Assembly (NCBI GenBank): GCA_910589015.1
Contig: CAJUSA010000006.1
Location: 60,986 to 124,985 of the forward strand
Direction: 5' to 3'
DNA: 64,000 bases
Origin: an uncultured Christensenellaceae bacterium
GTDB lineage: Bacteria > Bacillota > Clostridia > Christensenellales > Borkfalkiaceae
How positions within the stretch are numbered: position 1 is the first letter of the stretch; each line of letters opens with the position of its first letter. A model generated the notes under the pieces. It searched no databases, had not been told where the DNA came from, and was given only the letters and a program-made list of their open reading frames with translations. Below, piece after piece: positions 33,063 through 41,754 of the stretch. A program made the position numbers and the translations under genes.

Positions 33063-33166
33063 ATGGCGTTTACAATGATCACGACGACGACCGCGAGCGC
33101 AAGCGCAAGCAGTTTGATGTGCACGTTCTCAACAAAAACTTTTTTCATAAATTCGAGAAATTTCAC
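33059..33166 (-). CDS. 35-residue single-helix protein, CdaR (YbbR) N-terminal stub
   Basis: A GTG-started ORF whose start overlaps the cdaA stop (GTGA) and whose stop overlaps the next start (ATGA), with GAGG upstream. It encodes KFLEFMKKVFVENVHIKLLA followed by a hydrophobic run LALAVVVVIIVNAI and ends. CdaR normally follows cdaA and begins with just such a short basic N-terminus and single membrane helix, then carries several extracytoplasmic YbbR domains, absent here. Either a reduced CdaA partner or a truncation remnant kept for coupling. Family call is inference from position and pattern. Confidence 0.65.
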   Translation of the reverse strand: MKFLEFMKKVFVENVHIKLLALALAVVVVIIVNAI

Positions 33167-34002
33167 GATTTTTTGCCCTCCGCATTGCCGTCTTTCCAGT
33201 AGTATTCTTTCAGGAAGCGTTTCAGACTTTCGGAATCCATATAGCGGGTGATCTCGCCGCGCTTGACGACCGAAACGATGCCCGTTTCCTCGGATACGAT
33301 GACGGTGGAAACGTCGGCGACTTCGGTGATGCCGATGCCTGCGCGGTGCCGCGTGCCGTAATCCTTGGGAAAGTCCTTCTGCGTAAGCGGAAGGAAACAC
33401 CCCGCCGCCTGAATTTTATCGCCGTAGATGATCATCGCGCCGTCGTGCAAAGGCGCTTTGGGAATGAAAATGCCTTCTATGAGCTGACTCGAAATATTCG
33501 CGCCGAGCGCGATCCCGCTGTCGACGATGTCCTTGGGCAGATTGCCGTTTGAAAACACGATGAGCGCGCCGATGTTGTTTTTCGAGAGATTCTGCACCGC
33601 GCGCACGATCGCCGCGATACAGGCGTCCGCCTTCACCGTGTTCGGGCCGTTCTTCTTCGCCGCCACGTCCGAAACGGTTTTGCCCGTCCGCTTGTTGGAA
33701 TTCCAGATACTGCGCTTGATGTCGATGCTGAACAGCAGCAGGAAAAAGAGCGAGATGAGCATGAGGAAGATATAGAACACTTCCACCGAGAGGTGTTTCA
33801 TGAACAGACAGATGATGCCCGCAAGCAACACGAGCGCGGTGTATACGGGAATGAGCCGTTTGGCGTTATTATTATAGAGCGTCCTCAACACGAAGTAAAT
33901 GACGACGAATAAAAAGATCGCCTCGAATACGATGATCCAATGCCCCGTAAAACCGACGAATACGTTTTTGATACCTTCCCAAACAACGGAGGGATTGCGC
34001 AT
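33163..34002 (-). CDS. cdaA: Membrane diadenylate cyclase CdaA
   Basis: 279 residues that make cyclic di-AMP from two ATP. Three N-terminal membrane helices (about 20-40, 48-65, 73-92) precede the DAC domain, which carries GALIVFSNGNLP, the catalytic PLHDGAMIIYGD and GTRHRAGIGITEVADVSTVIVSEETG. Cyclic di-AMP controls potassium and osmolyte uptake and cell-wall homeostasis. AAGGAGAAGAAA precedes the ATG. In most Firmicutes it is followed by cdaR and glmM; here by a 35-residue stub and a DUF1015 gene. Confidence 0.95.
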   Translation of the reverse strand: MRNPSVVWEGIKNVFVGFTGHWIIVFEAIFLFVVIYFVLRTLYNNNAKRLIPVYTALVLLAGIICLFMKHLSVEVFYIFLMLISLFFLLLFSIDIKRSIWNSNKRTGKTVSDVAAKKNGPNTVKADACIAAIVRAVQNLSKNNIGALIVFSNGNLPKDIVDSGIALGANISSQLIEGIFIPKAPLHDGAMIIYGDKIQAAGCFLPLTQKDFPKDYGTRHRAGIGITEVADVSTVIVSEETGIVSVVKRGEITRYMDSESLKRFLKEYYWKDGNAEGKKS

Positions 34003-34026
34003 TTTCTTCTCCTTGTAACTGTTTTC

Positions 34027-34055
34027 ATTATATCGGTTTTTTCGGAAAAATGCAA
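34027..34055 (-). promoter_or_regulatory. Promoter of the cdaA operon
   Basis: Minus-strand TTGCAT (34055-34050), 17 bp, TATAAT (34032-34027), 24 bases before the cdaA start. Confidence 0.72.
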
Positions 34056-34077
34056 AGCCTTTTTCCCTCTTTTTCGG

Positions 34078-35058
34078 TTATCCGAAAAAAATATTTGCGA
34101 TTGCGGCGGTTAGCGCGCCCGATTTATGGTAGACGCCGCTCTTTCCCCCGCACGAAAGCGCATACAGTTTGCGGTAAAGCTCGCACACGCGTTTGGCGCC
34201 CAACCTCGCCACCGCTTCGCGGTTTTTGCCGACGGCATAGGGTTTGACGCCCAGCGTTTCGGCAAGTTCTTTGTCGCTTAAATTCGACGAGGCGATTTCG
34301 GCAAGCGTACGGTAATGCGAACAGAGCGACGAGAGCACGGCGATTTCGTCGAATCCCTTGACGGTGAGATCAGTCAAAATATCGGTGAACGCGTCGAAAT
34401 TTTTACGCGACGCCGCCTGCGTCAGTTCGTAAATTTTATATTCCGCATCTTTGGGAACGTACTCTTCGACGACGGCGCGCGTCACCCTGCCCCCCTCGCC
34501 GAGTATGCTTTTGAGTTTGAGCGTTTCCGATTTCATGCGTGCGGCGTCCTGCGTGCAGCAACGCACCATGAGCGCAACGGCGTCCTGTTCGGGAACGAGC
34601 CCCTCGCGCCGCATGAGGGTGAAGAGCCAGCGGGTAAGCGTTTCCTCGCTCTCGCGCGAGCAGTCGACGTAGGTAATGCCGCCCTTGCGTTTGAGGTCGG
34701 TCGTCCCCTGTTTTTTGGTCGCGTTGACGATGACGAGCACGGTGGAAGGACAGGGCTTTTCGCAATACTGCTTGAACCGTTCCCATTCGCGTTCGGTCAG
34801 AAACAAGGAATTGACGCGCACAAAGCGCAGTTCGTCGAACATGGGTGCGGTGTAAAGACTGCCGATAAACGCAGTCAAGCCGTCGCCTTTGAGCGTTTCC
34901 CCCTCGGTGCACGACTCGTTGAGAAGAGACTGCGTCAGATTACACGCTTCTTTGATCGCCTTGACCGCACCGTCGCGGAAAAACGCGTCGTCGCCCTCGA
35001 TGAGGTAGACGCGTTCGATCCCTTCTTTCAGCTTTTTCGCAAGCTCGATATACTTCAT
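34078..35058 (-). CDS. holA: DNA polymerase III delta subunit
   Basis: 326 residues of the clamp-loader delta subunit. The protein begins MKYIELAKKLKEGIERVYLI with the YLIEGDDAFFRDGAVKAI region usual for HolA, has RFVRVNSLFLTEREWE, and ends with the helical collar segment LAETLGVKPYAVGKNREAVA. The 35058 start fits the family length; the 20 upstream codons lack similarity. It binds and opens the beta clamp during replication. Stands alone, divergent from argH. Confidence 0.88.
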   Translation of the reverse strand: MKYIELAKKLKEGIERVYLIEGDDAFFRDGAVKAIKEACNLTQSLLNESCTEGETLKGDGLTAFIGSLYTAPMFDELRFVRVNSLFLTEREWERFKQYCEKPCPSTVLVIVNATKKQGTTDLKRKGGITYVDCSRESEETLTRWLFTLMRREGLVPEQDAVALMVRCCTQDAARMKSETLKLKSILGEGGRVTRAVVEEYVPKDAEYKIYELTQAASRKNFDAFTDILTDLTVKGFDEIAVLSSLCSHYRTLAEIASSNLSDKELAETLGVKPYAVGKNREAVARLGAKRVCELYRKLYALSCGGKSGVYHKSGALTAAIANIFFG

Positions 35059-35122
35059 AGCGGCATTATACCATTTCCGCAAAAAAATTTCAAGCGTACG
35101 AGGGGGTGCGGCGGGCAAATGC

Positions 35123-35151
35123 TTGCATTTCGGGCGGGAATTGTGTAAAAT
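35123..35151 (+). promoter_or_regulatory. Promoter of argH
   Basis: TTGCAT (35123-35128), 17 bp, TAAAAT (35146-35151), 26 bases before the argH start. Confidence 0.65.
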
Positions 35152-35177
35152 AGAAGAAAACGCACGAGGTCAACCCT

Positions 35178-36551
35178 ATGAAACTTTGGCAGGGCAGATT
35201 TGCCGCCCCGATGGCGAAAGACGCCGACGACTTCAACCAGTCGCTTTCTTTCGATCAGAAATTATACCGCGCGGACATCACCGCGTCGATCGCGCACGCG
35301 ACCATGCTCGGCAAGTGCAACATCATCACCCCCGCCGAGGCGCAAGAGATCGTGACGGGGCTGAACGCCGTGCTCGCCGATATCGAAAGCGGCGCGCTCG
35401 TCATGGAACACGCCGAGGATATTCATTCCTTCGTGGAAGGCGAACTTGTAAAACGCATCGGCGACGCGGGCAAAAAACTGCATACCGCGCGTTCGCGCAA
35501 CGATCAGGTAGCAACCGACATGCGCCTTTATGTGCGCGAAAGCTGCGATAAGGCGGTAAACCTGCTCAAAGCCCTTGTGCAGACGCTTTGCGACCGCGCG
35601 CACGCCGCGCTCGGCTACGTCATGCCGGGATTTACGCATCTGCGCAAAGCCCAGCCCATCAACTGCGCGCAGTATTTTAACGCTTATTCGGAAATGTTCC
35701 TGCGCGACATCGACCGCTTTGCCGCCTTGCGCACCCGCATGAACGTCATGCCCCTCGGCAGCGCCGCGCTCGCGGGCACCTCTTACCCTATCGACCGCGA
35801 ATTTACCGCCTCGCTGTTGGCGTTCGACGCGATTTCGCAAAATTCCCTCGACGCCGTTTCCGACCGCGATTTCGTCGCCGAATATCTCTTTAACGCGTCG
35901 CTCGTCATGGCGCACCTCTCGCGCTTGTGCGAGGATACCATTTTGTATACCTCGGAAGAATTCGGCTACTGGAACATTCCCGACGAATATTCGACGGGTT
36001 CCTCGATCATGCCGCAAAAGAAAAACCCCGATCTTCCCGAACTCGTGCGCGGAAAAACGGGGCGCGTTTACGGGCACCTCATGAGCATTCTGACGACGAT
36101 CAAGGGTTTGCCGCTCGCCTATAACAAGGATTTACAGGAAGATAAAGAACCCTTCTTCGATACCGAAACGACGCTCTTTTCGTGCGTGAGCATTTATACC
36201 GCCCTGCTCGAAAAAATCAAGCTCAACGTAAATACCATGTACGACAGCGCAGGCGAAGGCTACTCGACCGCGACCGACGTTGCCGATTATCTTGCCAAGC
36301 GCGGCGTGCCCTTCCGCGACGCGCACGCGATCACGGGCAGGCTTGTGCGTTACTGCATCGAGAAACGCAAAACGCTTCCCTCGCTCACGTTAGAGGAATA
36401 CCGCGCGCAGAGCGACGTGTTCGAAAGCGACGTTCTGACCGCCGTGACGACGCGCGCTTCCGCCGACGGAAGAAATTCGGCGGGCGGTTCTTCGCGCGCC
36501 GCTTCGAAAGCCGCGCTCGCCTCGATCCGCCGCCGTTTGAAAAAGTACTGA
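35178..36551 (+). CDS. argH: Argininosuccinate lyase
   Basis: 457 residues, the usual length. It splits argininosuccinate into arginine and fumarate in the last step of arginine synthesis. Motifs: LWQGRFAAPM and DDFNQSLSFD at the start, EDIHSFVEGELVKRIGD, HTARSRNDQVATDMRLY, TSYPIDREF and the superfamily signature GSSIMPQKKNPD with the catalytic serine loop. No argG or other arg genes are in the window. Followed by a hairpin terminator and dispersed repeats. Confidence 0.97.
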   Translation: MKLWQGRFAAPMAKDADDFNQSLSFDQKLYRADITASIAHATMLGKCNIITPAEAQEIVTGLNAVLADIESGALVMEHAEDIHSFVEGELVKRIGDAGKKLHTARSRNDQVATDMRLYVRESCDKAVNLLKALVQTLCDRAHAALGYVMPGFTHLRKAQPINCAQYFNAYSEMFLRDIDRFAALRTRMNVMPLGSAALAGTSYPIDREFTASLLAFDAISQNSLDAVSDRDFVAEYLFNASLVMAHLSRLCEDTILYTSEEFGYWNIPDEYSTGSSIMPQKKNPDLPELVRGKTGRVYGHLMSILTTIKGLPLAYNKDLQEDKEPFFDTETTLFSCVSIYTALLEKIKLNVNTMYDSAGEGYSTATDVADYLAKRGVPFRDAHAITGRLVRYCIEKRKTLPSLTLEEYRAQSDVFESDVLTAVTTRASADGRNSAGGSSRAASKAALASIRRRLKKY

Positions 36552-36554
36552 TTG

Positions 36555-36740
36555 AGTTTCCTCGACTGCGCTCGGAATGACAGTCTTTTACGCCCTATCG
36601 CTCGGAATGACGTTTTAATCCCCCCTTTGCAAGGGGGATTTTTTATCGCCGTCACCCCGCGCGAACCGTATGTCAGCCCGAGCGCACCATCTGCCACCTC
36701 GGGAATACAGTTTGTCACCCTGAGCGTAGTCGAAGGGTCT
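36555..36740. repeat. Dispersed repeat fragments between argH and the SDR gene
   Basis: Contains CCTCGACTGCGCTCGGAATG at 36562 and shorter copies (GCTCGGAATGAC at 36601, TGAGCGTAGTCGAAGGG near 36721). Same family as at 1880, 45770 and 58560. No gene seen. Confidence 0.6.
36618..36645 (+). terminator. Terminator after argH
   Basis: ATCCCCC / GGGGGAT stem with TTTTTT tail, lying within the repeat region. Confidence 0.75.
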
Positions 36741-36752
36741 TTTCGTTTCAGA

Positions 36753-37607
36753 TTACTTCTGATTAAACTTTTTGCGCACCGCCCAATCGGTAACGCGTTC
36801 GGGCAACATTTTCGAGACGTAACGAATAAAATTATTTCCGCTGCCCGCCGCCGTGACGGGCGGCGGATTTTTCCGTTCGGCAAGTTTTAAGATGCTTTCC
36901 GCAACCAACCCGGGGCTGGCGCCGCCCTGCTCGATGTTGGCGAGCGCGGCGGACGCTTTCTTCACGTCCTGCGAATACGAATGGGTTTCTTCCTCGCCGT
37001 AGATCCTGCGGCTGTAGGTAAAATCGGTCGCCGTGCCGCCCGGCAACAGCGCGCTTACGCGCACGCCCCTGCCGCGCAGTTCGCAGTCCGCCCCGCGCGC
37101 AAGCATGGCAAGCGCCGCCTTGGAAGAAGAATAAAACGCATCGTAGGGAATGGGCATGTCGCCGCCCATCGAACCGACTAAAATCACCCTTCCGCCGCGT
37201 TTGGTGAGATAGGGCACGGCGGCGCGCAGCGCCTCGATCGCACCGAAATAATTGACCTCGAAAAGATAACGGTAATCCCCGCTCTTTGCGTACTCGATGG
37301 GCGCCGCCATGGAAAACCCCGCCGAATAGACGAGCAATTCGACCGACGTCGCCTCTTCGCCGATTTCGCGAATGGCTTTGGCAAGTTCCCCTTCCTGCGC
37401 GCAGTCCGCGGTGAGCGTACGCACGCGCTCGCCCTTATACGGCGTGCGGGATATGTTGAACACCCGCCACCCACGCGAAGCGAGCTTCTGCGCCGTTTCT
37501 CTTCCGATCCCCGACGACGCGCCTACGATGATCGCCGTGCGCCGCGTATGGACGCGTTCGGGCTGATCGTTTTCTTTTGTTTCCGTGTTCTGTGCATGCG
37601 TTTCCAT
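36753..37607 (-). CDS. Short-chain dehydrogenase/reductase
   Basis: 284 residues of a classical SDR. The cofactor loop is IIVGASSGIGRETAQKLA (residues about 26-44), LVYSAGF replaces the usual NNAG, catalytic Ser lies in RVILVGSMGGD and the YSSSK motif provides Tyr and Lys. It ends with a basic tail (DWAVRKKFNQK). The first 22 residues are polar and extra. Substrate not predictable; the length and ERVTDWAVRKKF tail recall acyl-lipid or sphingolipid-type ketoreductases, only a guess. Confidence 0.88.
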   Translation of the reverse strand: METHAQNTETKENDQPERVHTRRTAIIVGASSGIGRETAQKLASRGWRVFNISRTPYKGERVRTLTADCAQEGELAKAIREIGEEATSVELLVYSAGFSMAAPIEYAKSGDYRYLFEVNYFGAIEALRAAVPYLTKRGGRVILVGSMGGDMPIPYDAFYSSSKAALAMLARGADCELRGRGVRVSALLPGGTATDFTYSRRIYGEEETHSYSQDVKKASAALANIEQGGASPGLVAESILKLAERKNPPPVTAAGSGNNFIRYVSKMLPERVTDWAVRKKFNQK

Positions 37608-37653
37608 ATCCCGATTATGCGCGCAATACGGTAAAATTATACAATATTACCAA

Positions 37654-38424
37654 TTATCCGAGTGCGATATCGAGCAGCATCATCAAACAGAATCCCGCGA
37701 CGATCCCCACGCTTGCCAGCGTTTTGTTGCCCGAAAAACTTTCGGGAATGAGTTCGGAACAGACGACGGCGATCATTGCGCCCGCCGAAAAAGAGAGCGC
37801 CCACGGCATCAGCCCCGCCACAAACATGGCGGCGACCGCGCCTAAGATACAGGCGGGAATTTCCACCGCGCCCGATCCCTGCGAAAAGAGGAAACTTTTC
37901 CAAGGCGGCATGCCCTTTGCGCGCAACGGCATGGCGACGCATAAGCCTTCGGGAAAGTTCTGCACCGCAATGCCGATGGCAAGGAAGAGCGCCGAAAGCA
38001 CCGCCTCCTGCACGCCTGCCGCGGCGGCGAACGCCACGCCCACCGCCATGCCCTCGGGAATATTATGTAACGTCACCGCAAAATATAAAAGAGCCGTTCC
38101 CTCGCCCACGCCGCCGCATTTTGGCTTGACGCGCGAAAGAATGATATCGCCCACGATCACGAACGCGCCGCCCAGCAAAAAGCCGATCGTAACCGTCGCG
38201 TAAGAAGGCAGCACGCCTTCATATTCGGTTGCGGGCAGCAACAGCGAAAAGAAACTTGCCGCGATCATGATCCCCGCCGCCATGCTCGTGAGCACCGTAA
38301 CGGCGCGAGGCGAAAGTTTTTTCGAAAAGAATACGAGCGAGGCGCCGAGCGCCGTCATCGCATACATAAAGAGCGAAGCAAGCAGAGCCTGCCAAACCGT
38401 GTCTAACTGTGTAAACCATTGCAT
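37654..38424 (-). CDS. ZIP family divalent metal transporter
   Basis: 256 residues with eight hydrophobic segments. ZIP signatures: LHNIPEGMAVGVAFA in helix 4 and EIPACILGAVAAMFVAG in the next, with a second metal-site helix GIAVQNFPEGLCVAMPLRAKG. It is similar to the ZupT/GufA group that imports zinc, iron or manganese. Codes alone; 46 bases separate it from the SDR gene downstream. Confidence 0.92.
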   Translation of the reverse strand: MQWFTQLDTVWQALLASLFMYAMTALGASLVFFSKKLSPRAVTVLTSMAAGIMIAASFFSLLLPATEYEGVLPSYATVTIGFLLGGAFVIVGDIILSRVKPKCGGVGEGTALLYFAVTLHNIPEGMAVGVAFAAAAGVQEAVLSALFLAIGIAVQNFPEGLCVAMPLRAKGMPPWKSFLFSQGSGAVEIPACILGAVAAMFVAGLMPWALSFSAGAMIAVVCSELIPESFSGNKTLASVGIVAGFCLMMLLDIALG

Positions 38425-38493
38425 TTGTAAACCTCGTAAGTGTAAAATACAGTCACTTTATCGTATTCAAATGCCGTGTTTTTGGTAACCCGA

Positions 38494-38529
38494 AAAAAAC
38501 GCCGCCCCGTTGCATGCAACGGGGCGGCG
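38494..38529 (-). terminator. Terminator of the galM-DUF3592-unknown operon
   Basis: A 28-bp perfect palindrome (arm GCCGCCCCGTTGCA) followed on the minus strand by seven T. Confidence 0.92.
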
Positions 38530-38541
38530 GTCGCTTTCTTT

Positions 38542-39609
38542 TCATGATTCTTCCGACGACGCGCTTTCGAGGTAATAAACCTTGCCGTCTTTTACGAAGA
38601 TCTCGACGTCGTCGTCGAACGATCTGCCGAGCGGCTTATAATCGGTGATGTCGCACGCGCGCTGCGTTTCGATCAGGTTCGCCGTTTCTTCCGATAGTTT
38701 CCGGTATTTGCAATCTTTTTTGAAAAGTCCGGGCAGAAAATGCAAGGCGGCGTCCGCACCCCTGCGGCGGCGCTTTAACGCCGACGTATCGATATCGAGC
38801 TTGCCGATCTCTTCGCCGTGCCATTTTTTTAAGCACTTTTGCGATTTTGCCACATTGGCAAGACACACGCGGAAGGACGACGCGCAGTAATCGCGCGACA
38901 CCGCGCCGAAGTTGAGCGCATATTTGAGTTCGGAAATATGATAGAGCACGGAAATGAGTTTATTCTGATAATCGAGCCATTTCGCCAGTTCTTTGACGAC
39001 GGCGCAATAGCGGTCGAAATCAGAAACACGCGTTTGCGTATACCCGTTGATGGTTTCGGTCGCCTGCCCCAAAAGCTGCATACATTCCGATTCGGCGTTA
39101 TCGAGGCTCATGAGCGCGCGCTGACGCGCCGAATCGTTTTTCATCAATTCACTGCGATAGGATATGACGCCCGTCACGCGCAGGATAAGCGCTTCGACCC
39201 GGCTCTTGTATTCGTTGTTCTGAAAGTCGGCTACGGCGCGCAGTTCGCCGTCTAATTTGGCAAGGCGTTTGGAAATATCCGCCATGAACTTCTGCCCCAC
39301 AATGAGGGCGGCAACGCTGAACGTGAGCGACGCCGCACCGAGCATCGTTTCGCCCGTCTGCAACCCCTTCATCGCGCCCGTCGCCACTTTCGTCGCGCCG
39401 ACAGGAAGAACGCATCGGTATGCAGGTCCCTGCACGGCGGCAACGGTTTTCGCCCCCGCGCTCAAAGCGCGCGCGATCTCGGGCACCGCCTGATTCAGCC
39501 GCGCAAGGATCATTTCGTCTTTAATTTCGACGAGCTTGCCCTCTTCGATTTTGAGATCGGGTGCAACCTCGACTTTGATGACCGAAGATTTTTTCTTCCT
39601 ACCGAACAT
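38542..39609 (-). CDS. Unknown protein with central hydrophobic segment and coiled regions
   Basis: 355 residues. The start at 39609 (MFGRKKKSSVIKVEVAP) is chosen because GGAAAAAGGAACG precedes it and the longer frame reads Arg-rich antisense-like sequence. Residues about 75-125 are Gly/Ala-rich with a hydrophobic run (MLGAASLTFSVAALIVGQKF), the middle is helical (SARQRALMSLDNAESECMQLL), and the end is charged (EIFVKDGKVYYLES). No family recognised. It overlaps the DUF3592 gene by 11 bases and may act with it. Confidence 0.72.
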   Translation of the reverse strand: MFGRKKKSSVIKVEVAPDLKIEEGKLVEIKDEMILARLNQAVPEIARALSAGAKTVAAVQGPAYRCVLPVGATKVATGAMKGLQTGETMLGAASLTFSVAALIVGQKFMADISKRLAKLDGELRAVADFQNNEYKSRVEALILRVTGVISYRSELMKNDSARQRALMSLDNAESECMQLLGQATETINGYTQTRVSDFDRYCAVVKELAKWLDYQNKLISVLYHISELKYALNFGAVSRDYCASSFRVCLANVAKSQKCLKKWHGEEIGKLDIDTSALKRRRRGADAALHFLPGLFKKDCKYRKLSEETANLIETQRACDITDYKPLGRSFDDDVEIFVKDGKVYYLESASSEES

Positions 39610-40585
39610 GACCACGTTCCTTTTTCCGCACGCGCTTGTTCCCCAACGACAGAACGCCGCAAACAAGTTCCAACGCGCCGCCGTATACAAACAGCAACAC
39701 GATCTGGATCGACTGGTTGCGCGCCAACAGGGAAAACGCCCCCGCCGCGTCCTGCGAGGCAAAGAGCGCCGCACAAAGCGTTGCGGGAATGAGCCACATC
39801 GCAACCGTCAACGCAAACGGCAGCGGAAATTTCCCGCGCGCGTACAATTCGTATAAAATCAAAAATAACCCCGTCGCGAGCAGAAACACCGCAAACACGA
39901 GTGCGGGGCTTTCGTTCGGGACGTAAATTCTACCAGGGTTTGCGCGATCGACTTTAATCAAAATTATGTCGCCGACCTGCGGTGCGGCAACGCCGCTGAA
40001 CTTTGAATGCCCCGTATAAGTATAGTGTTCTCCGCCGAGATCGTAACCGTAGCGCAGCGTATATCCCTCGCCGTGCGGAAAGATCATCTCGACCGTCGCG
40101 GGCACTTCTTCAAACTCTTTCGCGCGCACGTTATCGCGTATCACGAACCCGAGCGCGGTCAGCCCCGCCGCCCAGATCGCAACGTACAGACAAACCGCAA
40201 CCGCGATCTTTTTCCTGCGCGACGGGCCTGTATCCGTCAGCGCGTCCGAAACCAACGAATGCGACCCGTCGGACGCTTTGGGCACGTTGCCTGCCGCCGT
40301 GTGCAAGGATACCGCAAAAATGAGATAATTCGAGCAGAGAAAACCGATCAGCCCGAAAAAGAACTGCGGTAAAATCTGATACCACGGCAAGTTGCAAAAG
40401 GCGTAGACGAGCGGCGCAACGTAAAAAAACCAACACGCCGCAAGCAACAGCGCCCCGAAGAAGAGCGCGAGAAACGAACGCAGGGTGAATTTTTCGCGGA
40501 TGGCGTAGAGATCGGCGGACAAACCTTGCTTCATCTGTGCGAATCCGCGCCCGAGGTGCTCTTTTACCCAACCGCGGTTTTTCAT
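39599..40585 (-). CDS. DUF3592-like membrane protein
   Basis: 328 residues. Helices at about 33-56, 66-90, 128-150 surround polar stretches; residues about 155-218 form a DUF3592-like domain (EEVPATVEMIFPHGEGYTLR, YTYTGHSKFSGVAAPQVGD, IKVDRANPGRIYVP), followed by three to four more helices. It begins with an ATGA overlap with galM. Function unknown. It shares the domain type, but not much sequence, with 499-1263. Confidence 0.78.
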   Translation of the reverse strand: MKNRGWVKEHLGRGFAQMKQGLSADLYAIREKFTLRSFLALFFGALLLAACWFFYVAPLVYAFCNLPWYQILPQFFFGLIGFLCSNYLIFAVSLHTAAGNVPKASDGSHSLVSDALTDTGPSRRKKIAVAVCLYVAIWAAGLTALGFVIRDNVRAKEFEEVPATVEMIFPHGEGYTLRYGYDLGGEHYTYTGHSKFSGVAAPQVGDIILIKVDRANPGRIYVPNESPALVFAVFLLATGLFLILYELYARGKFPLPFALTVAMWLIPATLCAALFASQDAAGAFSLLARNQSIQIVLLFVYGGALELVCGVLSLGNKRVRKKERGHVR

Positions 40586-41619
40586 ATATTCGAGAACTTA
40601 TATGCCGCCGAGAAATGATATTGCTGCCCTTTTTCGAGCACCGAGCTGCCGCGCGCGGCATATTCGGGCACATTGACGTTGTTGGGGATCGCCTGCGTTT
40701 CAAGACAGAAGCCCGACCGTCTGCCGTAGTGCCCCGACTTTCCTTCCTGATTGAGTCCGTTGCCCGCGTAGAACTGCACGGCGGGCATATCGGTATAACA
40801 CTTCATGGCGATACCCGTCTTTTCGCTTGCCACAACGCCGTAACGCACCCACTGCCCGCAGGCGTTTTTCAGAACGTAGCAGTGATCGTAACCGCCCCCG
40901 CGCGCAAGATCGGGATCGGCGGCGTCGATATCCCTGCCGATGGGTTTGGGCGTATTGAAATCGAAGGGCGTACCCGCCACGGCGCGGAATCCGCCGCGGG
41001 GGATCATCGTGTCGTCGGTAGGCGTGATGTAATCGCTGTCGAGAAACAGGAAATTATCGAGCGCCGTTTCGTCCCCCTCGCCGTTGAGGTTGAAATACGC
41101 ATGGTTGGTGAGATTGACGAGCGTTTTTTGATCGCACACTGCGTCGTATTCGATTTTCAGTTCGTTATCCGCAAAGGTATAGCAGACGGTCACGTTCAGA
41201 TTGCCGGGGTAGTGTTCCTCGCCGTCGGGCGAGAGAATGGAAAGATAGAGTTTTTCCCCCTCGATTCGGTGCGCCCAGATCTTTTTATCGAAGCCCTCTT
41301 TTCCGCCGTGCAGATGGTTTCCCCTGTCGTTGCAGTAAAGAGAATACTCTTTGCCGTCGAGCGCGAACTTTCCTTCGCCGATGCGGTTGCCGAATCTGCC
41401 GATGAGCGCGCCTAAATAGCCGCCGTGCTCTTCGTACCCCGCTACCGTGGAATACCCTAAAATGACGTCGACGGGTTTGCCGTTTTTATCAGGAACGACG
41501 ACGCTTTGCAAAATGCCGCCCCAGTTCAGCACCGTGGCGCGCGACGCGCCGTTTTCAAACGTAAACGCGAGCACTTCGCGTCCGTCTTTGGTTTTTCCGA
41601 ATACGCTTTGATGTATCAT
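40582..41619 (-). CDS. galM: Aldose 1-epimerase (mutarotase)
   Basis: 345 residues, full length. Interconverts alpha and beta anomers of galactose or related sugars. Motifs: GRFGNRIGEGKFALDG (sugar-binding Asn-Arg), NDRGNHLHGGKEGFDKKIWA (His), VNLTNHAYFNLNGEG with the catalytic His and FYAGNGLNQEGKSGHYGRRSGFCLETQ with the catalytic Glu. First gene of a three-gene unit; the next starts in an ATGA overlap. Confidence 0.96.
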   Translation of the reverse strand: MIHQSVFGKTKDGREVLAFTFENGASRATVLNWGGILQSVVVPDKNGKPVDVILGYSTVAGYEEHGGYLGALIGRFGNRIGEGKFALDGKEYSLYCNDRGNHLHGGKEGFDKKIWAHRIEGEKLYLSILSPDGEEHYPGNLNVTVCYTFADNELKIEYDAVCDQKTLVNLTNHAYFNLNGEGDETALDNFLFLDSDYITPTDDTMIPRGGFRAVAGTPFDFNTPKPIGRDIDAADPDLARGGGYDHCYVLKNACGQWVRYGVVASEKTGIAMKCYTDMPAVQFYAGNGLNQEGKSGHYGRRSGFCLETQAIPNNVNVPEYAARGSSVLEKGQQYHFSAAYKFSNI

Positions 41620-41694
41620 GAATGATTCCTCCGCATCCCCTTCCGTTTCCCGAAACAGGGATTATGACCAGCCTATTTTCAGCCTATTGAAGCA

Positions 41695-41723
41695 ATTATA
41701 TCATAACCAAACGAAAATGTAAA
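41695..41723 (-). promoter_or_regulatory. Promoter of galM
   Basis: Minus-strand TTTACA (41723-41718), 17 bp, TATAAT (41700-41695). Confidence 0.75.
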
Positions 41724-41754
41724 TAATTTCCGAAAAATTACCGACACTGAGTAT

